Shown one piece after another: positions 15,638 to 24,107 of a stretch of 64,000 nt of DNA (within the stretch, counting starts at the first letter, position 1; the number at the start of each line of letters is the position of its first letter). Position numbers and translations under genes: made by a program. This DNA comes from CAYQSU01 sp964420325 (GTDB taxonomy: Bacteria > Pseudomonadota > Alphaproteobacteria > Rhodospirillales > Defluviicoccaceae): positions 1-64,000 of the forward strand of contig CAYQSU010000009.1 of assembly GCA_964420325.1 (NCBI GenBank), in the 5' to 3' direction. The notes under the pieces were generated by a model, which had not been told where the DNA came from, ran no database searches, and worked only from the letters and a program-made list of their open reading frames with translations.

Positions 15638-16917
15638 CCGCAGAAACCCTCCGGAGCGAGCCTTCGATCCCTCGGCTGATGCGGCGCATCGGCGAAGCGG
15701 CGCGGGGCGCGGCGGCGGCGCTGGCGACCGCCGCCACCGAGGCGAAGAACCGGGCGCTCCGCGAAGGCGCGGCCGCCATCCGCCGGCAGAGGAGAGAGAT
15801 CCTCGCCGCCAACGCCGCCGACATGACGGCGGCGAAGGCAAAGGGGCTGAGCGCGGCGCTTCTCGACCGCCTCGCCCTCGATGACGGCCGGCTGGAGGCG
15901 ATGGCGCGCGGTCTCGAGGAGATCGCCCTGCTCCCCGATCCGGTCGGCGCCGTGATCGCCGAATGGCAGCGGCCGAACGGTCTCCACATCGCCCGCGTCC
16001 GCACGCCTCTGGGCGTCATCGGCGTCATCTACGAAAGCCGCCCGAACGTCACGGCGGACGCCGCGGGGCTCTGCCTCAAGGCCGGCAACGCCGTGATCCT
16101 CCGCGGCGGCTCCGAAAGCCTGCGGTCGTCGGCGGCGATCATGGACTGTCTCTCGGCCGCGCTGATCGCCGCCGACCTGCCCGAGGCGGCGATCCAGCTG
16201 GTGCCGACCACCGACCGCGCCGCCGTCGGCGAGATGCTGACCATGAGCGAGACCATCGACGTCATCGTGCCGCGGGGCGGCAAGTCGCTGGTCGAGCGGA
16301 TCACCGCCGAAAGCCGGGTGCCGCTGTTCAAGCACCTCGAAGGCATCTGCCACACCTACATCCATGCGGCGGCCGACCCCGAGACGGCGCGCCGCGTGGT
16401 GTTCAACGCCAAGATGCGAAGACCCGGAATCTGCGGGGCGACCGAGACCCTGCTCGTCGACCGGGCGATCTTCCGGACGATCCTGCCGCCGATCCTGGAC
16501 GACCTGATGCGGGCCGGCTGCGAGGTCCGCGGTGATGCGGAGAGCTGCGCCCTCGACGGCCGGGTCGTTCCCGCCGGCGATGCCGACTGGGATACGGAGT
16601 ACCTGGACGCGATCCTCTCGGTGCGCATCGTCGACGACCTGAAGGCGGCGATCGGCCACATCGCGCGCCACTCGTCCCATCACACCGAGGCCATCCTCAC
16701 CGAGGACGCGGCCGCGGCGGAGACGTTCGTCCGCGAGATCGACAGCGCCATCCTCATGGTCAATGCCTCGACCCAGTTCGCCGACGGCGGCGAGTTCGGC
16801 ATGGGGGCGGAGATCGGCATCTCCACGGGCAAGCTGCATGCCCGCGGCCCCGTCGGCGTCGAGCAGCTCACCAGCTTCAAGTACGTGGTCCGCGGCAGCG
16901 GCCAGTGTCGGCCGTGA
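15634..16917 (+). CDS. proA: Gamma-glutamyl phosphate reductase
   Basis: A 427-residue aldehyde-dehydrogenase-fold enzyme that reduces glutamyl 5-phosphate to the semialdehyde with NADPH. Seen are GVIGVIYESRPNVT, KAGNAVILRGG, VPRGGKSLVE, the catalytic Cys in RRPGICGATETLL, and the closing GEFGMGAEIGISTGKLHARGP split over residues 385-405. The start at 15634 fits the family N-terminus. A five-codon ORF with a perfect ribosome site sits just before it. ProB and ProA are adjacent, as expected for metabolite channelling. Confidence 0.97.
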   Translation: MTAETLRSEPSIPRLMRRIGEAARGAAAALATAATEAKNRALREGAAAIRRQRREILAANAADMTAAKAKGLSAALLDRLALDDGRLEAMARGLEEIALLPDPVGAVIAEWQRPNGLHIARVRTPLGVIGVIYESRPNVTADAAGLCLKAGNAVILRGGSESLRSSAAIMDCLSAALIAADLPEAAIQLVPTTDRAAVGEMLTMSETIDVIVPRGGKSLVERITAESRVPLFKHLEGICHTYIHAAADPETARRVVFNAKMRRPGICGATETLLVDRAIFRTILPPILDDLMRAGCEVRGDAESCALDGRVVPAGDADWDTEYLDAILSVRIVDDLKAAIGHIARHSSHHTEAILTEDAAAAETFVREIDSAILMVNASTQFADGGEFGMGAEIGISTGKLHARGPVGVEQLTSFKYVVRGSGQCRP

Positions 16918-16960
16918 GCGGGATCCCGCCGTCGACACCGTGCGATCGAGAACCGAGAGG

Positions 16961-17626
16961 ATGGAGGCGCCGGCGGCGCGGCTCGAGGAGCGACCGCCGG
17001 CCCGGCCGAGACGGGTCGGCCTCCTCGGCGGCTCGTTCAATCCCGCCCATGACGGACATCGCCACATCTCGCTGGTGGCGTTCGAACGCCTCAGGCTCGA
17101 CGAGGTGTGGTGGCTGGTGTCGCCGCAGAACCCCCTCAAGGACGCCGCCGACATGGCCTCGCTCGACGAGCGGCTGGCGCGGGCCCGCGGCGTCGCCGCC
17201 CATCCCTGCATCCACGTCACTGACATCGAGCGCGAGCTCGGCACCATCTACACCGTCGACACGGTGGCCGTGCTCAAGGCCCGCTTTCCCGGCATCCGCT
17301 TCGTCTGGCTGATGGGCGCCGACAACCTGATCCAGCTGCCGCAGTGGAAGGGCTGGCGGCGCCTGTTCGCGAGCGTCCCGATTGCAGTTTTTCCGAGACC
17401 GACCTATTCTTTGCGGGCGTTGTCCAGCTTGGCGGCGCGGCGGTTCGCGCGGGCGCGGGTGCGGGATTCGCGAGCGGCGGGTCTCGCCGACCGCAAGCCG
17501 CCGGCCTGGGTGTTCGTTCACACCACGCCGCATGCCGCCTCGGCGACGCGGATCAGGGCCCGGCGCGCGGCGCGGGAGGCTGCGGGCCGACCGTCAGCCG
17601 GGCGGGGACGAACAGCAAAGGGGTAG
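16961..17626 (+). CDS. nadD: Nicotinate-nucleotide adenylyltransferase
   Basis: Makes nicotinate adenine dinucleotide from NaMN and ATP in NAD synthesis. The nucleotidyl-transferase signature GGSFNPAHDGHRHIS, with its HxGH-type motif, is near residue 25. FVWLMGADNLIQLPQW and the C-terminal ATRIRA segment (ISSTxIR-like) are also typical. The ATG at 16961 is chosen; a GTG at 16940 is also in frame and would add seven residues. It follows proA by 43 bases and precedes rsfS by five. Confidence 0.95.
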   Translation: MEAPAARLEERPPARPRRVGLLGGSFNPAHDGHRHISLVAFERLRLDEVWWLVSPQNPLKDAADMASLDERLARARGVAAHPCIHVTDIERELGTIYTVDTVAVLKARFPGIRFVWLMGADNLIQLPQWKGWRRLFASVPIAVFPRPTYSLRALSSLAARRFARARVRDSRAAGLADRKPPAWVFVHTTPHAASATRIRARRAAREAAGRPSAGRGRTAKG

Positions 17627-17631
17627 ACGCC

Positions 17632-18015
17632 ATCAGCACGACCGCAGGTGGGCCACGGGCAGCCCGGAAACTGCTGGCACTCATCGAAGCCTCGCTCGCC
17701 GACGACAAGGCCGAGGACGTCGTCGTCATCAATCTCTCCGGCAAGACCAGCATCGCCGATTTCATGGTCATCGCCACGGGCCGGTCGCATCGCCAGGTGG
17801 GCGCGATGACCGAGCACCTGCGGGAGAGGATCAAGGCCGGGGGCGCCGCCGCGCCCGCCATCGAAGGCGCCCAGCAGTGCGACTGGGTGCTGGTCGATGC
17901 CGGCGACGTCATCGTCCATCTGTTCCGTCCGGAGGTCCGGGCGTTCTACGCGCTCGAGAAGTTGTGGGGCGCTCCCGCGGTCCGGGCCGGCGCGGAGACC
18001 GGCGCCCGGGTCTGA
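17632..18015 (+). CDS. rsfS: Ribosome silencing factor RsfS, probable ATC start
   Basis: RsfS binds L14 and blocks subunit joining in starvation. The core INLSGKTSIADFMVIATGRS, followed by CDWVLVDAGDVIVHLF and YALEKLWG, is unmistakable. The start is unusual. There is no in-frame ATG, GTG or TTG near the expected N-terminus. ATC at 17632 lies eight bases after AAAGGGG and gives a protein of about 127 residues with the usual first helix. CTG at 17671 would remove part of that helix. The gene follows nadD by five bases, its common partner. Confidence 0.92.
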   Translation: MSTTAGGPRAARKLLALIEASLADDKAEDVVVINLSGKTSIADFMVIATGRSHRQVGAMTEHLRERIKAGGAAAPAIEGAQQCDWVLVDAGDVIVHLFRPEVRAFYALEKLWGAPAVRAGAETGARV

Positions 18016-18045
18016 TCCGACCCCGGGACCGTCAGGCGAGGGGCC

Positions 18046-19884
18046 TCAGTCCTCCGGGAAGTCCTCGGCCGACGCCGCGGCCAGCGCCGGATCCTGGCGG
18101 CTCTTCTCGAGAATGCAGTCGCCGATGGCGAGGACGTCGAGGCCGGTCGCCATGAAGCAGCGGAAGGCGTCCTCGGGCGCGAGCACGATCGGCTCGCCGC
18201 GTCGGTTGAACGACGTGTTGAGGAGGACCGGACAGCCCGTTTCCGCCTTGAACGCGGTAAGCAGCGCGTGGAAGCGGGGGTTGGTCTCGCGATCGACGGT
18301 CTGGACGCGGGCCGAGAGGTCGACGTGGGTGGCGGCCGGTATCAGTGAGCGGACGACGCCCAGCCGGTCGAGCCCCGAGAGCCCCTCCGCCGCCGCCGTC
18401 AGCGGTCGCCGGCGCTCGGCCCGGACCTTGGCGACGAGCAGCATGTAGGGGCTCGGGCCCGCCAGCTCGAACCAGCCGCCGGCGTCCTCGGCGAGCACCG
18501 CCGGGGCGAACGGCCGGAAGCCCTCGCGGAACTTGACCTTGAGGTTCAGCGTCCGCTGCATGTCGGCGACGCGGGGATCGGCGATGATCGAGCGGGCACC
18601 CAGGGCCCGCGGCCCGAACTCCATGCGCCCCTGGAACCAGCCGACCGCCTTGCCGTCGACGAGCGCCTGCACCACCGCCGCGTCCACCGCGTCCCGGCCC
18701 AGCGTCGTGAAGCGGGCGCCGCAACGATCGAGCCTCCGTTCGATCTCCGCCTGCGGGAACTCAGGGCCGAGGAACGCGCCCCGCATGGCGTCCCGTCCGT
18801 CCGCCGGCCGGCGCTCCCGCCCCTGGTGCCAGTGGTAGGCGGCAAGCGCGGCGCCGAGCGCGCCGCCGGCGTCGCCGGCCGCGGGCTGGATCCAGACGTC
18901 GTCATAGAGGCCGGCCTCGACGATCCGGGCGTTCGCGACGCAGTTGAGGGCGACGCCGCCGGCGAGGCAGAGATGGCGCTGGCCGGTGTCCCTGGCCGCC
19001 GCCCGCGCCAGGCGGACGACCACGTCCTCGGCGACCCTTTGCACCGAAGCCGCCAGATCCATGTGCCGTTGCGAGAGCGCCTCGTCGGGCCTGCGCGGCG
19101 GGCCCTCGAACAGCTCCGCGAAGCGGGCATTGGTCATGGCGAGGCCGGTGCAGTAGTCGAAGAACTCCATGTCGAGGCGAAACGAGCCGTCGTCCTTGAT
19201 GTCGATGAGGTGGTCGCGGATGCGGCTTTCGTACCGCGGCTCGCCGTAAGGGGCGAGCCCCATCAGCTTGTACTCGCCGGAGTTGATCTTGAAGCCGGTG
19301 TAGCCGGTGAACGCCGAGTAGAGGAGGCCGAGCGAGTGCGGAAAGCGGATCTCGCGCCGCATCTCGAGGCGGTGCCCGCTGCCAACGGCGAGGCTGGTCG
19401 TCGCCCATTCGCCGACGCCGTCGAGGGTCAGCACGGCGGCCTCCCGGAACGGCGACGGATAGAAGGCGCTGGCGGCGTGGCTCTGGTGGTGCTCGGCGAA
19501 GCGGAGGCGCCTGGCAAGGGCTGCACTATCGCCGCCGAGCGACGCGAGCTCGCTCACCAGGAGCGACTTCTGGAACAGCTTCTCGCGGAGCCACAAGGGC
19601 ATGGCCAGCGCAAAGCTCCGGAAGCCCCGCGGCGCGAAGGCGAGATAGCTCTCGAGGAGCCGCTCGAACTTGAGGAGCGGCTTGTCGTAGAAGGCGACGA
19701 GGTCGACGCCGTCGAGGTCGGTTGCGGCGGCATCGAGGCAGAAGGCGACGGCGTTGCGGGGAAACCCGGCGTCGTGGCGCCTGCGGGTGAACCGCTCCTC
19801 CTGGGCCGCCGCGACGACGTCGCCGTCGACGACGAGGGCGGCGGCGGCATCGTGATAGAACGCCGAGAGGCCGAGCACGCGCAC
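18046..19884 (-). CDS. Carbamoyltransferase, NodU/CmcH/SxtI family
   Basis: A 612-residue O-carbamoyltransferase. It starts with GTG at 19884, giving MRVLGLSAFYHDAAAALV, just six bases past the DUF5989 stop. The Kae1-like domain has AAQEERFTRRRHDAG and the metal-binding HHQSHAASAFY. The C-terminal YrdC-like/CarbPhos part has GRMEFGPRALGARSI and CPVLLNTSFNRRGEPIV. These enzymes make carbamoyl adenylate from carbamoyl phosphate and ATP and pass the carbamoyl group to a hydroxyl of a sugar or natural product. The neighbours (SxtJ-like and DUF5989 membrane proteins) suggest a membrane-linked substrate, perhaps a surface glycan. The substrate is not known. Confidence 0.93.
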   Translation of the reverse strand: MRVLGLSAFYHDAAAALVVDGDVVAAAQEERFTRRRHDAGFPRNAVAFCLDAAATDLDGVDLVAFYDKPLLKFERLLESYLAFAPRGFRSFALAMPLWLREKLFQKSLLVSELASLGGDSAALARRLRFAEHHQSHAASAFYPSPFREAAVLTLDGVGEWATTSLAVGSGHRLEMRREIRFPHSLGLLYSAFTGYTGFKINSGEYKLMGLAPYGEPRYESRIRDHLIDIKDDGSFRLDMEFFDYCTGLAMTNARFAELFEGPPRRPDEALSQRHMDLAASVQRVAEDVVVRLARAAARDTGQRHLCLAGGVALNCVANARIVEAGLYDDVWIQPAAGDAGGALGAALAAYHWHQGRERRPADGRDAMRGAFLGPEFPQAEIERRLDRCGARFTTLGRDAVDAAVVQALVDGKAVGWFQGRMEFGPRALGARSIIADPRVADMQRTLNLKVKFREGFRPFAPAVLAEDAGGWFELAGPSPYMLLVAKVRAERRRPLTAAAEGLSGLDRLGVVRSLIPAATHVDLSARVQTVDRETNPRFHALLTAFKAETGCPVLLNTSFNRRGEPIVLAPEDAFRCFMATGLDVLAIGDCILEKSRQDPALAAASAEDFPED

Positions 19885-19889
19885 GGAGG

Positions 19890-20039
19890 CTAGAAGATGG
19901 TGTAGATGAAGGGGGCGACGGCGGTGCCCTTGGACAGCACCAGGAGGCCGCCGAAGACGAGGAGGACGAGCAGGATCGGCATCAGCCAGAACTTCTTGCG
20001 CACCCGCATGTAGCGCCACAGCTCGCGAACGAAGTCCAT
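19890..20039 (-). CDS. DUF5989 family small membrane protein
   Basis: A 49-residue protein beginning MDFVRELWRYMRVRKKFW and ending APFIYTIF, with one strongly hydrophobic helix from about 19 to 35. This pattern is the DUF5989 family, which is found next to carbamoyltransferases and SxtJ-like proteins (SxtK in saxitoxin clusters is comparable). It begins nine bases after the SxtJ-like stop and ends six bases before the carbamoyltransferase start, so the three form one operon. Function unknown; a membrane anchor or adaptor for the enzyme is a reasonable guess. Confidence 0.88.
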   Translation of the reverse strand: MDFVRELWRYMRVRKKFWLMPILLVLLVFGGLLVLSKGTAVAPFIYTIF

Positions 20040-20048
20040 GCCCGGGCC

Positions 20049-20474
20049 CTAGAACTGGTCTTTCATGCTCTCCGGCGCCGGGCCGGGGTCGCCGCGGTCG
20101 ATCCAGTAGCTCGCGAGGTCGGGGCGGAAGCCGAGCTCCAACGGCCGCTTGCCGAACGCCCGCATCAGGAGTGCCATCGGCGTCAGAACCAGGAAAAACA
20201 CCACGCCCAGGACGATCGGCGAGACCAGGCGGTGGAGGATGAGACCGAAGCGGGTCCACAGCCGGTTGGCCGGCGCGAGCAGGGACGCCCGCCGCCAGGC
20301 GACGGCCCCGACGAGGACAGCGGCGGCGAGAAGACCCCACGCGGCCCGCGATCCCTGCCAGGCGACGATGCCGGCCAGCACGGCCAGCGCCGCCGCCATC
20401 ACCAGACCGAAGCCGCGATCGGACGATGCCGCGTCCGGCTCGTCCGCCGCCAAGCGCTCATGAAACCGGTCCAT
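20049..20474 (-). CDS. SxtJ-like membrane protein
   Basis: A 141-residue protein with hydrophobic helices near 24-41, 44-60 and 80-105, and a conserved cytoplasmic end with FGKRPLELGFRPDLASYW. This matches the small SxtJ family seen beside carbamoyltransferases. First gene of the reverse-strand trio with DUF5989 and the carbamoyltransferase. The role is unknown; conservation of the trio across bacteria suggests a membrane complex. Confidence 0.85.
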   Translation of the reverse strand: MDRFHERLAADEPDAASSDRGFGLVMAAALAVLAGIVAWQGSRAAWGLLAAAVLVGAVAWRRASLLAPANRLWTRFGLILHRLVSPIVLGVVFFLVLTPMALLMRAFGKRPLELGFRPDLASYWIDRGDPGPAPESMKDQF

Positions 20475-20524
20475 CCGCTGGAAAGTCTAGGCGTTCGGCC
20501 TGCCGCCGGCAAGCGAGGCGCGGA

Positions 20525-20881
20525 TCAGGCGGCGCCGGCCGAGCGATCCCTGATCTTGACGTAGGCGATGGCGCAGTGGCGGGCGCAGTAGGGCTTCCCC
20601 GCCACCGCCGGCTCGCCACAGAAATGGAAGGAGGCGTCGCCGGGATCGCCGACCGGCCAGCTGCACATGCCGGCGCGCAGAGCATCGAGCCGCAGCACGT
20701 GCACCGGCTCGGGCTTGGCCTTCGGCGACGGGCGCCGCTGCGGCAGCCCCAGCCGGTGCACCTTGCCGATCACCGCGTTCTTGGTGATGCCGAGCCTTCG
20801 GCCGATCTCCGCGGTCGACAGCTCCTCGCCCCAAAGAGCGATCAGCGCCGCGGTCCGCTCAGGCGTCCAGTCGTTGGTCAT
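20525..20881 (-). CDS. gcrA: Cell-cycle regulator GcrA
   Basis: A 118-residue protein starting MTNDWTPERTAALIALWGE, the GcrA N-terminal helix-turn-helix that continues as GRRLGITKNAVIGKVHRLGL. The C-terminal part has the usual Cys-rich region (CSWPVGDP and CGEPAVAGKPYCARHC). GcrA binds sigma-70 RNA polymerase and activates genes with CcrM-methylated promoters. It is nearly confined to Alphaproteobacteria. The start at 20881 agrees with the family. A perfect DnaA box lies upstream at 21013. Confidence 0.97.
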   Translation of the reverse strand: MTNDWTPERTAALIALWGEELSTAEIGRRLGITKNAVIGKVHRLGLPQRRPSPKAKPEPVHVLRLDALRAGMCSWPVGDPGDASFHFCGEPAVAGKPYCARHCAIAYVKIRDRSAGAA

Positions 20882-21191
20882 GGCTCCGCTCCGGGGTGGT
20901 TGCCTCCCTGCCCGGGAGCGGCCGCAGGCCGCCTCCGGGCATCGCCGGTTGCAACCATATTCAGAGGCAAGCTTGGAGCCAAGCACAATATGTAGGACTA
21001 CGCCCAATATGTTGTGGATAAGCGCCGAGGTCTTGTGTGCCGGATGACGCTCGATCCGCCGGGCGCCGGACGACGTGCCGACGGTCCCGACCGGGCCGGG
21101 AACACCGAAGCGAAGCCGATCTGGGGTGCCCTCGCCCGCCCCGATCCGGCCATCCTGCCTGAACGGGGGGCGCTTCGCCGTCAGCGGCGCA
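20882..21191. other. gcrA upstream region, no gene seen
   Basis: About 310 bases between gcrA and the end of the DMT permease gene, both on the reverse strand. Around 20980-21021 it is clearly less GC-rich than its surroundings and holds a direct repeat CAATATGT (20986-20993 and 21005-21012) followed immediately by a DnaA box. This is the likely control region of gcrA. No protein-coding signal was found. Confidence 0.6.
21013..21021 (-). promoter_or_regulatory. DnaA box upstream of gcrA
   Basis: Reads TTATCCACA on the reverse strand, a perfect match to the DnaA consensus, about 130 bases before the gcrA start and in the same direction. In Caulobacter, DnaA is known to activate gcrA. That this site works here is inference. 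Confidence 0.6.
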
Positions 21192-22088
21192 CTATCGGTT
21201 CAAGGGCTGCCCGGCGGCGGCCGGCACCGCCGGTGACGCCTCCTCGGCGAGCGCACGCCCGACGACCGCCGCCAGCACGAGGCTGCCGCCCAGCACCGCC
21301 GGCGTACCCGGCGTCTCGCCGATGCCGATCCACACCCAGAGCGGGGCGAGGAGCGTCTCGAGCAGGCAGAGGAGGCCGAGTTCCGCGGCGCTCAGCCGGC
21401 GGCTGCCGCAGACGAACAGGACCAGCCCGAGACCGAGCTGCACCCAGCCGAGGGCGGCAAGCACGACGAGGTCTCCGCCGGTGACCGGCACGGCGGCCGC
21501 CCACGGCAGGGTCATCGCCGCCGAGATCAGCCCGCCGAGCAGGGCTGCGGGCACCATGTCGATGCTGCGCCAGCGCCGCAGGACGACGATGTTGGCGCCG
21601 AAGGTGACCGCGACGAACAGCGCCGCGGCGTTGCCGAGCACGCTGCCGGCGGCGATGCCGTGGCCGAACATCACAGCGATGCCGGCCATCGCCACGCCGA
21701 TCGCGACCGCCATCGCCCGGCCGAACCGCTCCTTCAGGACCAGCCGCGCCAGAACCGCCGCCACCAGCGGCGAGGCGCTCATCAGGATCATCGCCGTGGC
21801 GACCCGGGTGTGGCTCAGCGCCAGGATGTAGCCGACGAAGGCGCCGCTGAGGAGGAGCCCGGAGAGAAGCCCCGGCCATCCCACCCTGGCGATCACCGCC
21901 GGCGCCCGGCGGCGATGGACGACGACGAGGCCGATCGCCACCGCAAGCGCCATGAACAGCGAGCGCCAGAAGACGATGACGACGCCGTCGAGATCGAGCG
22001 CCCGCACGAAAAGGCCGCCCGAGCTCCAGCAGAGACAGGCTCCGGCGACCAGCATCGCGCCGGTGGCGCGGCGAGAGAGGTGCGGCAT
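21192..22088 (-). CDS. DMT-superfamily (EamA) permease
   Basis: A 298-residue protein with about ten hydrophobic helices in two EamA repeats. The first repeat has WSSGGLFVRALDLDGVVIVFW and the GYILALSHTRVATAMILMSA segment typical of drug/metabolite transporters; the second starts near residue 150. The start at 22088 puts the first helix in the normal place. Substrate cannot be predicted. It stands between the gcrA control region and a small membrane protein. Confidence 0.88.
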   Translation of the reverse strand: MPHLSRRATGAMLVAGACLCWSSGGLFVRALDLDGVVIVFWRSLFMALAVAIGLVVVHRRRAPAVIARVGWPGLLSGLLLSGAFVGYILALSHTRVATAMILMSASPLVAAVLARLVLKERFGRAMAVAIGVAMAGIAVMFGHGIAAGSVLGNAAALFVAVTFGANIVVLRRWRSIDMVPAALLGGLISAAMTLPWAAAVPVTGGDLVVLAALGWVQLGLGLVLFVCGSRRLSAAELGLLCLLETLLAPLWVWIGIGETPGTPAVLGGSLVLAAVVGRALAEEASPAVPAAAGQPLNR

Positions 22089-22236
22089 GGCGGGAACGCT
22101 CCGGGCGGGTCCGATTGCGGCCGTCCAGCGGCACTCTAGCCAGCGAGCGATCGGCGGGTGAAGCGGTTTTCGCGGACCGCCGAGAGCGTGGCGGCGGCGT
22201 CGATCCCTGGCCGCGGGGGGCGCCGCCGGCGCCCGG

Positions 22237-22635
22237 CTATTCGTAGGAGCGGCCGTCGAAGGGATCGTGGTAGGGACCGCGGTGCCCCCGCGCGTCCAAG
22301 GACGCCGCCTTGCGGCCGTCGCGCGACAGCTTGACGCCGATGCGGCCGAGCGCGTCGGCGATGCGCTCCTGCTCGCCGAGCCGCCTGGGCTCGGTGACCC
22401 GGGTCTCGAGCTGGTAGAGGACACCGGCGGCGGCGGCAACGAGGGCGGCCAGCGCCCCCACCGGGCCGACGCTCTCGGTGAAGAACGAGCCGAAGGCGAT
22501 CAGCGGGCCGATGACGATGGCGAGCTTGGCCACCACCTCGCGGTAGAGGTGGCGGCGCTGCAGAACCTCGAGCCGGCGGTAGCGCCCGACCGCCTCCTGA
22601 ATGCGCTCCCGGTGCGTGGCCGGCAATCGACCCAT
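22237..22635 (-). CDS. Small membrane protein of unknown function
   Basis: A 132-residue protein, not recognised. A basic N-terminal third, RRYRRLEVLQRRHLYRE-like, is followed by two hydrophobic helices at about 37-52 and 57-74, then a charged C-terminus with GEQERIADALGRIGVKLSRD. This looks like a cytoplasmic-membrane protein with both ends inside. It is divergent from the ATPase gene at 22800 but its base composition is like the housekeeping genes, so a link to that pair is not supported. Confidence 0.6.
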   Translation of the reverse strand: MGRLPATHRERIQEAVGRYRRLEVLQRRHLYREVVAKLAIVIGPLIAFGSFFTESVGPVGALAALVAAAAGVLYQLETRVTEPRRLGEQERIADALGRIGVKLSRDGRKAASLDARGHRGPYHDPFDGRSYE

Positions 22636-22799
22636 GACGCGGGCGACCCTCCCCGCCCGCCACTATAGCACACTCGGCCCCGCGGCCGCCGCTCGCCTCG
22701 AAGCCCGCCCGCGGCCAGGGGTTGCAAACGGAAATCAAGCACCTTGACCCGCACGGCCCCGATCGGACAACACTGTCGCCACGCCTGGGGAGAACCGAC

Positions 22800-24107
22800 A
22801 TGCTGTCCAGCTTCGGGATCAAGAGCTTCAAGAGCTACCGCGATGGATTGCTGAAGCTTGCTCCGCTGACGGTGATGGTCGGCGCCAACGCGTCCGGCAA
22901 GAGCAACGCCATCGAGGCTCTGCGGCTCCTCTCCTGGATCGCTCAGGGCAACAGGCTCGGTGCCATCCGCTACGCCGTGCAAGAGGCCGACACGACGGTC
23001 CGCGGCAAGATCGCGGACCTTGCGATCCGTGGACAGCGTTCGTTCACGCTTTCTTGCGAGACGGATGACCCGGACTGGAACCGCTTTGCCGTCACGCTCG
23101 AGCTCCGCGAGAACGAGCTCCACATCGCGGACGAGCGCTTGACTGGTCCCGAAGCCAGGGTCCCGCTCTACGAGGTCGTGGCACCGTCCAAAGGTGCCAG
23201 CAGCGACGCCCGTGTTGCCTACAACAACTTCGCGCGCGGCGGCCACAAGCCGCAGGTCACGTGCAACGACCAGATGGCGATCCTGGTCCAGCTGCAAAGC
23301 TCGGCCCGGTTCGAGGCGGGCCACACCAAGGCGCAGCGCGTCATTCCCGAGGTCACGACACGGTATCAGAAGCTGTTGTCCGAGATCCTGTTCCTCGATC
23401 CCCGCCCTTCCGCCATGCGCGACTACAGCTTCAAGACCGAACAGCGCCTGACCGAGGGCGGAAGGAATCTTTCCAGCGTGCTCTTCAACCTGTGCCGGCG
23501 CGAGGCGTCGAAGAGCGCCGTCCTTGACCTGATCCACAGCCTCCCCGAGCAGAACATCAGGGAGATCGATTTCATAGAGACGCCGCGCGGTGAAGTGATG
23601 GTGCAGCTCACCGAGACCTTTGGCGGCCAGGACACGCAGTACGATGCGACGCTCCTGTCGGATGGGACGCTCCGCGTCCTCTCGATCGCGGCCGCGGTTC
23701 TGTCGGCGTCCCATGGCAGCTTGGTGGTCATCGAGGAGATCGACAACGGCGTCCACCCCAGCCGGGCGGAGCACCTTCTCGAGCGGATATCCAGGATCGC
23801 CAAGGATCGAGGCCTTCGCGTCCTGATCAGCAGCCACAACCCGGCCCTGCTCGACGCCCTGCCGGACGACGCGGTACCGGACGTCGTGTTCTGCTACCGC
23901 GATCCAGCGGACGGGACGAGCCGCCTCGTTCGGCTGCGGGACGTTGCCGACTACCCCGAGCTCGTCGCCCAGGGGTCGGTTGGGCACTTGATGACACGCG
24001 GCGTTCTTGACCGCTTCGTCAAGCAGCATCCCGGACCGGCGGAGCGCAGGAGGAAGGCGCTGGAGTGGCTGGAGGCGATCGAGGGCAAGGCCGGTAGCGT
24101 GCGATGA
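22800..24107 (+). CDS. AAA-family ATPase (COG4637-like), partner of PIN protein
   Basis: A 435-residue ABC/SMC-type ATPase beginning MLSSFGIKSFKSYRDG. Walker A is GANASGKSN (28-36); a signature-like LLSDGTLRVLSIAAAVL precedes Walker B VVIEEIDNGVHP (about 308-319) and the H-loop SSHNP (about 343). This arrangement is typical of stand-alone ATPases related to RecF and OLD that occur in many defence systems. The start at 22800 fits the first beta strand. The stop overlaps the PIN-like gene by four bases. The pair is visibly less GC-rich than the flanks, consistent with transfer. Probable role: sensor or switch for the nuclease partner. That is inference. Confidence 0.85.
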   Translation: MLSSFGIKSFKSYRDGLLKLAPLTVMVGANASGKSNAIEALRLLSWIAQGNRLGAIRYAVQEADTTVRGKIADLAIRGQRSFTLSCETDDPDWNRFAVTLELRENELHIADERLTGPEARVPLYEVVAPSKGASSDARVAYNNFARGGHKPQVTCNDQMAILVQLQSSARFEAGHTKAQRVIPEVTTRYQKLLSEILFLDPRPSAMRDYSFKTEQRLTEGGRNLSSVLFNLCRREASKSAVLDLIHSLPEQNIREIDFIETPRGEVMVQLTETFGGQDTQYDATLLSDGTLRVLSIAAAVLSASHGSLVVIEEIDNGVHPSRAEHLLERISRIAKDRGLRVLISSHNPALLDALPDDAVPDVVFCYRDPADGTSRLVRLRDVADYPELVAQGSVGHLMTRGVLDRFVKQHPGPAERRRKALEWLEAIEGKAGSVR

